A stretch of 64,000 nucleotides of DNA from JBGRQA01 sp041725895 (GCA_041725895.1 JBGRQA010000001.1:248001-312000); one strand, 5' to 3'; counted from the stretch's first letter, positions 24,600 to 33,342 are shown. Translations and numbers: made by a program. Notes: generated by a model not told the origin, from the sequence alone.

Positions 24600-25469
24600 A
24601 TGAGAAAGTACCTATTAGCATTGTTGATTTTACCTGCATTTGTTGCTTGTAATCAGAAGGAGATTAAAATGTTGAAAGAGCAAAATGCTCAATTGACTCA
24701 AATGGCACAAGAGAAGGATGCTTCTTTGAATGAGTTTGTAGAGTCTATGAACTTCATTGAAGAGAATCTGGCCATCATCAAGGAAAAGGAGCAAATCATC
24801 GAGGTGAATGCCAAAGAGAATCCGAACAGAACACAAAAGGAAAAAATTAGTAGCGATTTGGCTATGATCAATGATTTGTTGGCCCAAAACAAATTGGATT
24901 TGGAGAAGCTGAACAAGAAATTGAAGAACAGCTGGTATCAGAATTCAAAGCTGCGCAAGTTGGTAGACCGTTTGCAAAAGCAGATGAAGGAGAAGGAAAC
25001 TGCCCTGGTTGCTTTGAACGAGCAGGTAGCAAAACTGAATGGGGAAGTGGAGAACCTGAACGGACAAGTTACTGAACTTAACGGAACAGTAGTGGCTTTG
25101 AATACAGAAAATGAAAACCGTGCTGCTATTATTGAAGCTCAAACTGCTGATTTGAATTCTGCCTATTTCGTTACCGGTTCTGCCAAAGAGCTGGAAGCAA
25201 AGAATGTAATTGCCAGAACTGGTGGTGTTCTTGGATTGGGTAAAACCAATAAGTTGAACAAAGATTTTAATGCTGAAGTTTTTCAGAAAATTGATTTGAC
25301 TCAAACAGTAAGTATTCCTGTGAATGCGAAGAAAGTTAGTCTGGTGACCTCCCACCCAAGTGATTCTTACGAGTTGGAAGGAAATGCAGATCAAATTGAG
25401 GCCATCAAAATTCTGAAACCTGCTGAATTCTGGAAAGCCTCCAAGTACCTTGTTGTTGCTGTAAAATAA
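24600..25469 (+). CDS. Coiled-coil lipoprotein resembling Cbp1-family adhesins
   Basis: A 289-residue lipoprotein. The ATG at 24600 is chosen because MRKYLLALLILPAFVAC gives a compact signal ending in a lipobox Cys (about 17). An upstream TTG would add three residues. Residues about 20-185 form a long heptad-rich coiled coil, ending in repeated LNGxVxxLN units (LNGEVENLNGQVTELNGTV). The globular C-terminal domain (AYFVTGSAKELEAKNVIART, LGLGKTNKLNKDFN, PSDSYELEGN, FWKASKYLVVAVK) resembles Bacteroidota proteins named Cbp1-family collagen-binding adhesins. That name is a homology label, and binding is not shown here. Likely exposed in the envelope. Confidence 0.7.
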   Translation: MRKYLLALLILPAFVACNQKEIKMLKEQNAQLTQMAQEKDASLNEFVESMNFIEENLAIIKEKEQIIEVNAKENPNRTQKEKISSDLAMINDLLAQNKLDLEKLNKKLKNSWYQNSKLRKLVDRLQKQMKEKETALVALNEQVAKLNGEVENLNGQVTELNGTVVALNTENENRAAIIEAQTADLNSAYFVTGSAKELEAKNVIARTGGVLGLGKTNKLNKDFNAEVFQKIDLTQTVSIPVNAKKVSLVTSHPSDSYELEGNADQIEAIKILKPAEFWKASKYLVVAVK

Positions 25470-25502
25470 TTGCGCACACAATTCAGATTATATATATGCA
25501 CG

Positions 25503-25540
25503 AAAAGGGCCAACTGCGAAAGCGGTTGGCCCTTTTCATA
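25503..25540. terminator. Bidirectional terminator between convergent genes
   Basis: AAAAGGGCCAACTGC (25503-25517), GAAA loop, GCGGTTGGCCCTTTT (25522-25536) form a 15-bp stem with one G-T pair. It carries A and T runs on both sides and serves the coiled-coil lipoprotein gene and the LacI gene. Confidence 0.93.
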
Positions 25541-25558
25541 TTTGGTTGATTGTGTCTT

Positions 25559-26578
25559 TTATCTATTCGAAGATTGTCGTTCAATCAGTTTTACAGGCAA
25601 AACAATGGTTTCCTGTTTGTCTTCGATCTTGTTTTGGATCATGTCCAGCAATAATTCGGTGGCTTTATGCCCTACTTCAAAGCCCGATTGCTCTACAGTT
25701 GAAAGGGATGGGGTAATGTATTCGGAGAAGGGTTCGTTGCTGAATCCCACAACCGCTAGCTCTTCGGGGACTTTGATCCCTCTTTCTTTGGCATGAAGCA
25801 TAACACTCAGGGCTGTAGTGTCATTGGCCGCAAAGATGGCATCCGGTGGATTAGGGAGACTGAATAATTTTTCAGCTGCCTCAAATCCTTCTTCACGATT
25901 CAGGTTGTTGAAGATCATGAGCTCCTGTTCAACTGGCAATTTGTGTTTTCGCAAAGCTTTTAGATAGCCCTGTAGGCGATTGATATAAAGGTTTAAGTGT
26001 TGAGGTCCCCCAATATGCGCTATTCGTTTACATCCTTTGTTGATAAGGTGTTCGGCCGCTAAAAATCCACCTTTGAAGTCATCTACCACCACTTTACTGG
26101 TTTCAATCTCATCACAGATTCTGTCGAAGAAGACCAGAGGAATGTTTTTGTTTGTAAAAACTTTGTAGTGGTCGTAGTTTTCTGAATCCAAAGAAACAGA
26201 GGAAATCACACCATCTACACGGCTGGCAAAAAGAGTTTGTGTACAGTCGGCCTCCCGTTCTTTTATATCATTGGATTGGCAAATGATCACATTAAAGCCT
26301 CTTTCCCTTGCATGTTCCTCAATACCGGTTATGGCAGAGGAGAAGAAGTAGCGACTCACTTTGGGGATGATCACCCCAATGGTGTTGGTGCGGCTGTTGC
26401 GCAAATTCGATGCAATTGCATTGGGTTGGTAACCCAGTTGTTCGGCCATTTCCCGTACGGCTTTTCGGGTTTTTTCGCTAATTCTTGGGTTGTTGTTAAG
26501 CGCCCGGGAAACCGTAGAGCCTGAGACTTTCAGTGCTTTGGCTATGTCGTGTATGGTAACTTCTCCTTCTTTTTTCAT
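25559..26578 (-). CDS. LacI-family transcriptional repressor of the uronate operon
   Basis: A 339-residue repressor. The N-terminal helix-turn-helix and hinge (about 6-60) read TIHDIAKALKVSGSTVSRALNNNPRISEKTRKAVREMAEQLGYQPN. The rest is a periplasmic-binding-protein-like effector domain (TIGVIIPKVSRYFFSS, DGVISSVS, IPLVFFDRI, VVVDDFKGGFLAAEHLI, PDAIFAANDTTALSVM, VVGFSNEPFSEYITPSLSTVEQ). It is divergent from kduI, and two near-identical operator-like sites lie between them. The effector is inferred to be a uronate catabolite such as 2-keto-3-deoxygluconate, by analogy with KdgR-type and other LacI regulators of these pathways. Confidence 0.95.
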   Translation of the reverse strand: MKKEGEVTIHDIAKALKVSGSTVSRALNNNPRISEKTRKAVREMAEQLGYQPNAIASNLRNSRTNTIGVIIPKVSRYFFSSAITGIEEHARERGFNVIICQSNDIKEREADCTQTLFASRVDGVISSVSLDSENYDHYKVFTNKNIPLVFFDRICDEIETSKVVVDDFKGGFLAAEHLINKGCKRIAHIGGPQHLNLYINRLQGYLKALRKHKLPVEQELMIFNNLNREEGFEAAEKLFSLPNPPDAIFAANDTTALSVMLHAKERGIKVPEELAVVGFSNEPFSEYITPSLSTVEQSGFEVGHKATELLLDMIQNKIEDKQETIVLPVKLIERQSSNR

Positions 26579-26650
26579 TATCAGTTTCGATAAGGATTCT
26601 GGTGCAAAGATGGTAATTATTTTTCATTTTATGATTTTTATGGGATGATA

Positions 26651-26668
26651 TTGTGAAATCGATTGTCT
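26651..26668 (-). promoter_or_regulatory. Operator-like site O1 for the LacI repressor
   Basis: On the minus strand AGACAATCGATTTCACAA, matching O2 at 26795 in 17 of 18 bases but in opposite orientation. The core AATCGATT is a palindrome. It lies 73 bases upstream of the LacI start. Confidence 0.65.
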
Positions 26669-26794
26669 CCCCGTTGCACAGGTAGATCGAGAGGAATTTT
26701 GTAATATCAGCTCCAAATGTAGAGGGAATACTGGTTCTAGTGCTTTTAAATTTAAAATCTATCGTTGACTTTTAAAAATATTTTAAAAATAAAC

Positions 26795-26812
26795 AGACAA
26801 TCGATTGCACAA
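26795..26812 (+). promoter_or_regulatory. Operator-like site O2 for the LacI repressor
   Basis: AGACAATCGATTGCACAA with the perfect palindrome CAATCGATTG (26798-26807). It overlaps the -33 element (TTG at 26805-26807) of the likely kduI promoter, so binding would block transcription. Confidence 0.7.
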
Positions 26813-26835
26813 TTGAATTGCATTTTCTTACTTTG
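26805..26835 (+). promoter_or_regulatory. Likely promoter of the kduI operon
   Basis: TTG (26805-26807), a 20-base spacer, then TTACTTTG (26828-26835), one mismatch from TAnnTTTG. It lies 68 bases before the kduI start. Confidence 0.5.
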
Positions 26836-26902
26836 TCACCATGGAAATCAAAAAATGATTTCCCAAAGTTGAATTCTAATTGTTTGAATAAAAAAATAAG
26901 AC

Positions 26903-27745
26903 ATGGCTGTAAACTACGATGAAAGATATGCAACTCATCCTGCAGATGCCAAAAATTACGATACTGAGCGTCTAAGAAAAGAGTATTTGGTGCAGAACCT
27001 GATGGAAGAAGGAAATATCAACTTGTCCTACTCTCAATACGACCGTATGGTTGTTGGTGGAGTTGTACCGGTTGCAGAAGCTTTGAAGCTGGAAACCATT
27101 GATCCGTTGAAGGCGGAATACTTCCTGGAAAGAAGAGAACTGGGGATTGTGAATGTTGGTGGAAAAGGAAAGATTACTGTTGATGGTGAGGAATATGTTC
27201 TGGAGTACAAAGAGGCTTTGTATGTAGGGAAAGGGAACAAAGAAGTGATGTTTTCAAGTGAGGATGCGAAAGCTCCCGCTCATTTCTACCTGAACTCAAC
27301 TCCCGCTCACGAGATTTTTCCAACTGTAAAGATTGGCCGTGAGGATGCCATCGTAATTGAGTTGGGAGATGCCGAAACTTCCAATCGCAGAACCCTGAAC
27401 AAACTGATCGTTTCGGATACGATCAAAACCAACCAATTGCAGATGGGGATGACCGAACTGCATCCTGGTAGTGTGTGGAACACCATTCCTGCTCATACCC
27501 ACAGCCGTCGCATGGAAGCGTACTTCTACTTTGAGGTGCCTAAGGGACAAGCGATCTGTCACTTCATGGGGGATCCTAAGGAGACCCGTCATATCTGGAT
27601 GGCCAATGAGGAGGCGGTATTCTCGCCAACCTGGTCCATTCACTCCGCTGCCGGAACCAGCAACTATACTTTTATCTGGGGTATGGGTGGTGAAAACCTG
27701 GATTACGGCGACATGGATGTTTGTCAGCCGGACGAAATGCGCTAG
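26903..27745 (+). CDS. kduI: 5-dehydro-4-deoxy-D-glucuronate isomerase
   Basis: A 280-residue cytoplasmic cupin isomerase that converts 4-deoxy-L-threo-5-hexosulose uronate (from unsaturated uronic acids) to 3-deoxy-D-glycero-2,5-hexodiulosonate. The zinc site is visible in HTHSRRMEAYFYFEVP (about 199-214, two His and a Glu) and the last His in SPTWSIHSAAG. The N-terminal RYATHPADAKNYDTERLRKEYL and GGVVPV are characteristic of KduI. It is the first gene of the uronate operon, with the LacI sites upstream. It processes the sugar released by the GH88 enzymes encoded downstream. Confidence 0.97.
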   Translation: MAVNYDERYATHPADAKNYDTERLRKEYLVQNLMEEGNINLSYSQYDRMVVGGVVPVAEALKLETIDPLKAEYFLERRELGIVNVGGKGKITVDGEEYVLEYKEALYVGKGNKEVMFSSEDAKAPAHFYLNSTPAHEIFPTVKIGREDAIVIELGDAETSNRRTLNKLIVSDTIKTNQLQMGMTELHPGSVWNTIPAHTHSRRMEAYFYFEVPKGQAICHFMGDPKETRHIWMANEEAVFSPTWSIHSAAGTSNYTFIWGMGGENLDYGDMDVCQPDEMR

Positions 27746-27849
27746 TTAATTTTTGATTCTGTTTAATACCGATTACCAATTGTGTATCGGCATTATACCA
27801 ATCTGTTTGTTGTTAAGAAATGGTGTAACGATTTATAATACGGACTGTT

Positions 27850-28641
27850 ATGATTTTAGATTTGTTTAAGTTGGATGGTAAGGTGGCTTTGGTAACCGGA
27901 GCTACTCATGGATTGGGAATGGCGATTGCCACTGCTCTTGGTGAAGCTGGAGCAAAGATTGTGATTAACGACCTGTCGCAAGAGAAGTTGGATGCTGCCA
28001 TTAAGGAGTATGCTGCGAAGGGCTTGGATGTAAAAGGTTATCTGTTTGATGTAACCAAAGAGGAAGCGGTAAAGGAAAACATTGCTCGAATCGAAGATGA
28101 GGTTGGTCCAATCGGTATTTTGGTGAACAATGCCGGTATCATCAAGCGTGTACCAATGCAGGATATGGAGGTGGCTGATTACCGTCAGGTGATCGATATC
28201 GATCTTGTTGGTCCATTCATCATGTCCAAATATGCTGGTCAGAGAATGATCGAGCGTCGTGAAGGGAAAATCATCAACATGTGCTCCATGATGAGTGAGT
28301 TGGGTAGAAACGATGTTTGTGCCTACGCTTCTGCGAAGGGTGGATTGAAGATGTTGACCCGTAACATGGCAACTGAGTGGGCGAAGTTCAACATTCAAAC
28401 CAATGCCATTGGCCCTGGTTACTTTGCAACTTCTCAAACTGAGCCAATTCGTGTGAATGGTCATCCATTCAACGAATTCATCATTAACCGTACACCTGCA
28501 GCTCGTTGGGGAAATCCTGAAGATTTGGGTGGTGCAGCTGTATTTTTGGCATCCAAAGCAGCAGACTTTGTGAATGGTCAGGTGGTTTACGTTGATGGAG
28601 GTATTCTGGCTACCATCGGGAAACCTGCAAACGAAGAGTAA
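27850..28641 (+). CDS. kduD: 2-dehydro-3-deoxy-D-gluconate 5-dehydrogenase
   Basis: A 263-residue SDR that reduces the KduI product to 2-keto-3-deoxygluconate using NAD(P)H. The motifs are TGATHGLGMAIA (about 17-28), NNAG (about 94-97), catalytic MCSMMSE serine and YASAK (Tyr-x-x-x-Lys), with a C-terminal FVNGQVVYVDGGILATIG. Its placement 104 bases after kduI supports the assignment over other SDRs. A strong terminator follows, so genes downstream may be read at a lower level or from another promoter. Confidence 0.95.
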   Translation: MILDLFKLDGKVALVTGATHGLGMAIATALGEAGAKIVINDLSQEKLDAAIKEYAAKGLDVKGYLFDVTKEEAVKENIARIEDEVGPIGILVNNAGIIKRVPMQDMEVADYRQVIDIDLVGPFIMSKYAGQRMIERREGKIINMCSMMSELGRNDVCAYASAKGGLKMLTRNMATEWAKFNIQTNAIGPGYFATSQTEPIRVNGHPFNEFIINRTPAARWGNPEDLGGAAVFLASKAADFVNGQVVYVDGGILATIGKPANEE

Positions 28642-28653
28642 TTAATTGAAATG

Positions 28654-28692
28654 ATGGGACAAAGCCCGAAGTGGGTTGCTGTCCCATTTTTG
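28654..28692 (+). terminator. Terminator after kduD
   Basis: ATGGGACA (28654-28661) pairs with TGTCCCAT (28680-28687). An inner AGCCC/GGGTT helix is enclosed and TTTTTG follows. Confidence 0.85.
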
Positions 28693-28789
28693 TATCGAAT
28701 CAATTGGGGTAGGACGGATTTTTGTCAGAGTCAATTAATTGCTGGGGTGATATCGCAGAGTCCCTCCAACCCCAAAAATACAAAAAGAG

Positions 28790-30067
28790 ATGATTACAAG
28801 AACGAAAATATTGATGGGGGCCGTTGCTGTATTGTTGTTACAGGCCTGCCAAACCTCGACTCCACAGCTGAAGTTGAGCAACCAACTGGATGTGGTGCGG
28901 TCGGATGCTCCGGTTGTAATTACTCGTCAGGAGTTGAAAGAGAAATTTGGAGAACTGCCCCAGGGGAAGTTCCCTGTAGTGAAAACGCTGAAGGGGGACT
29001 ATTTGCCCAGCCAGGTAGATGATTTGGATCGTGATGGAGTGTGGGATGAATTGGCTTTTATTTGCAATCTTGAAGCAAAAGAGACTAAGACTGTTGAATT
29101 GCAGTTTGTAGTGGGTAAATCAGTTCTGAAATTTACGCAACGAACTAATGTTCGTTTGGGGGTTGGATCCATAGAGGAAGGATTCAAGGGTACGGACCAT
29201 GCATTCTCGCCTAAGGGATACACTGGTGTTCCTGTAAAATTCCAAGCTGAAAGTGTAAGTTGGGAAAACGATGTGATGGGCTTCCGCAACTACTTTGACT
29301 GTCGAAATGCGAAAGATCTGTTCGGAAAGCTATCGCCGGAAATGGTAATGGCTAAAATAGGAACCAAGGAGAGCGGAAGTTACCACCATCTTTCCGATTG
29401 GGGAATGGATGTGCTTCATGTTGGCCCTTCCTTGGGTGCAGGAGGATTGGCAATGTTTCATAGGGATTCATTGTACCGTTTGGGTTCTACTGAATCTTTT
29501 GAATTTCAATTGATCTCCAGAGGTCCGGTGCGTTCCATTTTTGAACTGAATTTCAAAGGATGGAATGTTGATGGCCAAAGCCTGGAAGCACAGGAAAAGA
29601 TTACGGTTTGGGCTGGTAAATACTGGTTCCAATCTGATGTTACCGTTGAGGGGTTGGATAAGGAAGCGGAATTGGCCGTTGGGATTGTGACCAGCTATCT
29701 GAAGGAGAAGAAACCATTTGCCTTTACGGCGAACGAAAAATATTCAGCTGTAGCAACCCATGATATTCAATCGATGAATAAGGATTTCCTGGGCATGGGT
29801 ATTCTGTTGCCCACTGAAAGTAAAGTTCGGGTTGGTGATGCTCCAATTTTGCCAGAAGCCATCATTAAAGGAAGCCGCTATGACCAGCCGGTTGGAGAGA
29901 CCCATTTTGTGACTCAAAGAATTAAAGACAATCAGCCAGCCACTCACTACTTTTTTGCTGCTTGGGAAAAGGAGAATGAGAAGTGGGCGAAGCAGGAAAG
30001 TTTCGAAAATTTGATGAAGAGTCAAGCCAATGAATTGGGCTCACCTGTTGTTGTAAAAATCAAATAA
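28790..30067 (+). CDS. DUF4861-family lipoprotein
   Basis: A 425-residue exported lipoprotein. The signal MITRTKILMGAVAVLLLQAC ends in a lipobox Cys (20). The body matches DUF4861 proteins seen in pectin, ulvan and glycosaminoglycan loci. It has an EF-hand-like VDDLDRDGVWDELAF (about 76-90), KGYTGVPVKFQAESVSWENDVMGFRNYFDCRNAKDLFGK, SYHHLSDWGMDVLHVGPSLGAGG and a C-terminal THYFFAAWEKE. No biochemical role is established that I can cite. Its position between cytosolic uronate enzymes is odd, because the protein is sent to the envelope. A carbohydrate-active role is possible but unproven. Confidence 0.85.
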   Translation: MITRTKILMGAVAVLLLQACQTSTPQLKLSNQLDVVRSDAPVVITRQELKEKFGELPQGKFPVVKTLKGDYLPSQVDDLDRDGVWDELAFICNLEAKETKTVELQFVVGKSVLKFTQRTNVRLGVGSIEEGFKGTDHAFSPKGYTGVPVKFQAESVSWENDVMGFRNYFDCRNAKDLFGKLSPEMVMAKIGTKESGSYHHLSDWGMDVLHVGPSLGAGGLAMFHRDSLYRLGSTESFEFQLISRGPVRSIFELNFKGWNVDGQSLEAQEKITVWAGKYWFQSDVTVEGLDKEAELAVGIVTSYLKEKKPFAFTANEKYSAVATHDIQSMNKDFLGMGILLPTESKVRVGDAPILPEAIIKGSRYDQPVGETHFVTQRIKDNQPATHYFFAAWEKENEKWAKQESFENLMKSQANELGSPVVVKIK

Positions 30068-30084
30068 AAAGAATTTTTGCCTAT

Positions 30085-30105
30085 AGCTTGCAGCTTGTGG
30101 CTATA
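30085..30105 (+). repeat. Heptamer repeat array before kdgK
   Basis: AGCTTGCAGCTTGTGGCTATA, period 7 (GCTTGCA, GCTTGTG, GCTATAA), ending 11 bases before the kdgK start. It parallels the array at 12364. Confidence 0.45.
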
Positions 30106-30116
30106 ATAATAAAGAT

Positions 30117-31157
30117 ATGACTCAAAAGGTTGTAACATTTGGAGAAATCATGTTGCGTTTGGCAACTCCAGGATATCAAAGATTTTCACAGGCCAACGAA
30201 TTCACCGCTACCTTTGGTGGAGGGGAAGCGAATGTTGCTGTTTCATTGGCGAATTATGGAATCCCTGTGGATTTTGTAACCCGTTTGCCAAAGAATGATG
30301 TGGCTCGTGCGTGCGAAATGGATTTGAAAAAATACGGTGTAAATACCGAAAATATTGTTTACGGAGGCGATCGTCTGGGGATCTACTTTCTGGAAACAGG
30401 TGCCGTGAGCCGTGGTAGTAAAGTGGTTTACGATCGTGCTCACTCTGCAATTTCTCAGATTGAAAAGGGAATGATCGATTGGGACAAGGTTTTCGAAGGA
30501 ACAACCTGGTTCCACTGGACCGGGATTACTCCAGCCATCTCGCAGGGTGCTGCTGATGTTTGTTTGGAAGCCATCAAGGCGGCCAACGAAAGAGGAATCA
30601 CTGTTTCCTGCGATCTGAACTATCGCAAAAACCTTTGGAAATATGGAAAATCGGCCGGAGAGGTAATGCCTGAGTTAGTTGCAGGTACCGATGTGGTATT
30701 GGGTAACGAAGAGGATGCTGAAAAAGTGCTAGGTATCAAACCGGAGGGGGTTGATGTGACAGGTGGACATGTTGAGGCAGAAGCTTACCTGTCGGTTTCA
30801 CAGCAGATTATGAAACAATTTCCACGATGCAAGAAGGTGATTACGACCTTGCGTGGTTCTATTAATGCAAACCACAACAGCTGGTCGGGGGTGTTGTACG
30901 ATGGTGAAAAACTATTCAAAGCCAACAATACCTACCAAATAACTCACATTGTTGATCGAGTTGGTGGTGGCGATTCCTTCATGGGTGGTTTGATCTACGG
31001 ATTGTTGACCTGGCCTGAGGACGATCAGAAAGCTTTGAATTTTGCGGTGGCTGCTTCCTGTTTGAAGCACACCATCTACGGCGATTACAACCAGGTAACC
31101 GTTGAGGAGGTAGAGAAGTTGATGAATGGTGATGCTTCCGGAAGGGTAGCACGATAA
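30117..31157 (+). CDS. kdgK: 2-keto-3-deoxygluconate kinase
   Basis: A 346-residue PfkB-family (ribokinase-like) kinase that phosphorylates 2-keto-3-deoxygluconate to KDPG. The N-terminal motif is FGEIMLRLATPG, with the substrate loop TFGGGEANVAVSLANYG (about 31-47). The C-terminal anion hole and catalytic base are in DRVGGGDSFMGGLIYG (about 281-296, the usual DTxGAGD). PfkB members vary in substrate. The KDG assignment rests on its placement between kduD and the aldolase gene. An inverted repeat near 31168-31195 (CAGGGA/TCCCTG) separates it from eda without a T run. Confidence 0.93.
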   Translation: MTQKVVTFGEIMLRLATPGYQRFSQANEFTATFGGGEANVAVSLANYGIPVDFVTRLPKNDVARACEMDLKKYGVNTENIVYGGDRLGIYFLETGAVSRGSKVVYDRAHSAISQIEKGMIDWDKVFEGTTWFHWTGITPAISQGAADVCLEAIKAANERGITVSCDLNYRKNLWKYGKSAGEVMPELVAGTDVVLGNEEDAEKVLGIKPEGVDVTGGHVEAEAYLSVSQQIMKQFPRCKKVITTLRGSINANHNSWSGVLYDGEKLFKANNTYQITHIVDRVGGGDSFMGGLIYGLLTWPEDDQKALNFAVAASCLKHTIYGDYNQVTVEEVEKLMNGDASGRVAR

Positions 31158-31211
31158 TTCCTTATTGGCAGGGAGGCGATAGTTGGTTTCCCTGCTGGAA
31201 AAACTAAAAAT

Positions 31212-31880
31212 ATGGCACGATTTTCACGTATTGAAGTTGCTTTAAAAATGAAGGAAACCGGAATGATTCCGGTGTTCTATCACAAAGATATTGAGGTGTG
31301 CAAGCAGGTTGTGGAAGCCTGTTACAAAGGGGGGGCTCGTTTGTTCGAATTCACCAACCGGGGGGATTTTGGTCACGAAATTTTTGCTGAACTGATCAAG
31401 TGGGCCGAGAAGGTATGTCCTGAAATGATGTTGGGAATTGGATCGGTTGTGGATGCCGGAACTACCTCTTTGTACATCCAGTTGGGAGCCAATTTTGTGG
31501 TGTCCCCAATTCTGAATGCTGATATGGCAAAGGTTTGCAATCGTCGTAAAGTGGCCTGGTCGCCTGGTTGCGGTTCCTTGACAGAGATTTCCTACGCGGA
31601 GGAGTTGGGAGCTGAGGTGGTTAAAATTTTTCCAGGTTCTCAGGTGGGGGGGCCAAGCTTTGTAAAAGCGGTGAAGGGACCCTTTCCATGGTCGAGCATT
31701 ATGCCTACCGGTGGGGTGCAGCCAACCAGGGAAAATCTGACCGAATGGTTCGAAGCCGGTGTTCATTGCGTAGGGATGGGTTCACAGTTGATGGTGAAAA
31801 AGGAGGATGGTTCCTTTGACTACTCAGCAATTGAGGAAGCTACCCGAAGCAGTCTTGAGATTATTGCTGCTCTGAAATAG
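31212..31880 (+). CDS. eda: KDPG/KHG aldolase
   Basis: A 222-residue class I aldolase that splits 2-keto-3-deoxy-6-phosphogluconate into pyruvate and glyceraldehyde-3-phosphate. The beta-barrel signatures are present: ARLFEFTNRGD (catalytic Glu region, about 41-51), LGIGSVVDAGT, the Schiff-base lysine in EVVKIFPGSQVGGP and SIMPTGGVQPT for phosphate binding. It completes the uronate pathway begun by kduI. It is 54 bases after kdgK and 54 before the transporter, so it is probably co-transcribed with both. Confidence 0.95.
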   Translation: MARFSRIEVALKMKETGMIPVFYHKDIEVCKQVVEACYKGGARLFEFTNRGDFGHEIFAELIKWAEKVCPEMMLGIGSVVDAGTTSLYIQLGANFVVSPILNADMAKVCNRRKVAWSPGCGSLTEISYAEELGAEVVKIFPGSQVGGPSFVKAVKGPFPWSSIMPTGGVQPTRENLTEWFEAGVHCVGMGSQLMVKKEDGSFDYSAIEEATRSSLEIIAALK

Positions 31881-31934
31881 GTAGGAAATAGCCTGCTATG
31901 TAAAAGATAATGTTACTTTTAACGATTCAAATTT

Positions 31935-33272
31935 ATGAGTGAGATTCAAAATATGCAGAAACCAGCTGGCAACTACCGCTACCGGATACTTGCCATGCTG
32001 TTTGTTGCTACCACCATCAACTATATGGACCGTAGCATCATGGGTGTATTGGGCCCAACCCTGCAGGAGAAGTTCAATTGGACCAATACCGATTACGGAT
32101 ACATTAACATGGCCTTTAAGGCAGCTTACGCCTTGGGTATGTTGACTATGGGTGGATTGATTGACCGTTTCGGAACTCGAATTGGTTATACTCTGTCTAT
32201 TGCTCTGTGGAGTATTTTTGGAATGTTGCATGCAGCGGTTCGTCCCGCTTTTGCACTGGTAGGTTTTATGGCTGCCCGTTTTGGGCTTGGTTTCGGTGAA
32301 GCAGGTAACTTTCCAGCTGCTGTAAAAACCGTTGCTGAATGGTTTCCCAAGAAGGACCGCGCTTTTGCTACTGGTATTTTTAATGCTGGTTCCAATGTAG
32401 GGGCCGTATTAGCTCCAGCAATTATTCCATTGGTTGTAGCCTCCAATGGCGACAATTGGCAGTTTGCCTTTTTGGTAACTGGTTTCTTTAGTGCCGTTTG
32501 GGTGGTAGTTTGGATGAGAATGTACAAACGCCCGGAAGAGCATCCGAGTGTGAGTGCCGAAGAGTTGGCCTACATTCAGCACGATTGCAAGCCTCAAGTA
32601 GAGGTACAGAAGCAGGAGAAAATTTCCTGGGCTAAGGTATTGCCTTTGCGTCAAACCTGGGCATTCGCAATTGGTAAGATCACCGATGCGGTTTGGTTCT
32701 TCTTTATGTTCTGGAGTGGTATCTTTTTCAAGCAGAAGTTCGGTTTGGATAGCATTAAGGAGCTGGGAGGAGCTTTAGTGATTATTTATCTTGTTGCCGA
32801 CTTTGGTAGTATTGGAGGAGGGTATTTGTCCAAGTTTTTCATCAATCGGGGATGGACTTTGAATGCAGCCCGTAAGGTTTCCTTACTGATTTGTGCGCTT
32901 TGCATTGCTCCTGTCGCTTTTGCTGCACTTACCGAGAATGTTTGGGTGGCAGTGTGTCTGATTGCACTGGCTTCAGGAGGTCACCAGGCCTGGTCGGCCA
33001 ACCTGTTTACGTTGGTTTCGGATGTGATGCCCAAAAAGACCATCGCTTCGGTAGTAGGAATTGGTGGTATGGTTGGAGCCATTTCAGGTATGCTTGTTGA
33101 TTTTGCCTTGGGGAAAGGCTTGGATGCCAGTGGAAATTCATTCTATTTCTGGATGTTCCTGGTGGCAGGTATGTTGTACCTTGTCATTTTGTTAATAATT
33201 CATCTTTTGGTACCCAAGTTAACACCATTGAATGATGACCTGAAACTGGAAGTTCAAAAAGTACAGGCGTAA
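31935..33272 (+). CDS. Hexuronate/uronate MFS transporter (ExuT-like, ACS family)
   Basis: A 445-residue inner-membrane symporter with 12 predicted helices of the anion:cation symporter family. Signatures are RILAMLFVATTINYMDRSIMGVL (about 19-41), GGLIDRFGTRIGYTLSIALWS, ARFGLGFGEAGNFPAAVKTVAEWFPKKDRA and the second-half GGHQAWSANLFTLVSDVMP. ExuT-type members carry glucuronate, galacturonate or unsaturated uronates. At the end of the uronate operon it probably brings the sugar released by periplasmic GH88 into the cytoplasm. A terminator follows. Confidence 0.92.
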   Translation: MSEIQNMQKPAGNYRYRILAMLFVATTINYMDRSIMGVLGPTLQEKFNWTNTDYGYINMAFKAAYALGMLTMGGLIDRFGTRIGYTLSIALWSIFGMLHAAVRPAFALVGFMAARFGLGFGEAGNFPAAVKTVAEWFPKKDRAFATGIFNAGSNVGAVLAPAIIPLVVASNGDNWQFAFLVTGFFSAVWVVVWMRMYKRPEEHPSVSAEELAYIQHDCKPQVEVQKQEKISWAKVLPLRQTWAFAIGKITDAVWFFFMFWSGIFFKQKFGLDSIKELGGALVIIYLVADFGSIGGGYLSKFFINRGWTLNAARKVSLLICALCIAPVAFAALTENVWVAVCLIALASGGHQAWSANLFTLVSDVMPKKTIASVVGIGGMVGAISGMLVDFALGKGLDASGNSFYFWMFLVAGMLYLVILLIIHLLVPKLTPLNDDLKLEVQKVQA

Positions 33273-33307
33273 ATCTAAATATTATTACTATTTGATAGGC
33301 GAGTAGA

Positions 33308-33342
33308 GGGGGGATGTTTTTTTAAGCAGCCTCCCTTTTTTT
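33308..33342 (+). terminator. Likely terminator of the uronate operon
   Basis: GGGGGG (33308-33313) pairs with CCTCCC (33330-33335, one G-T), followed by seven T residues. The stem is short and the loop 16 bases. Confidence 0.6.
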
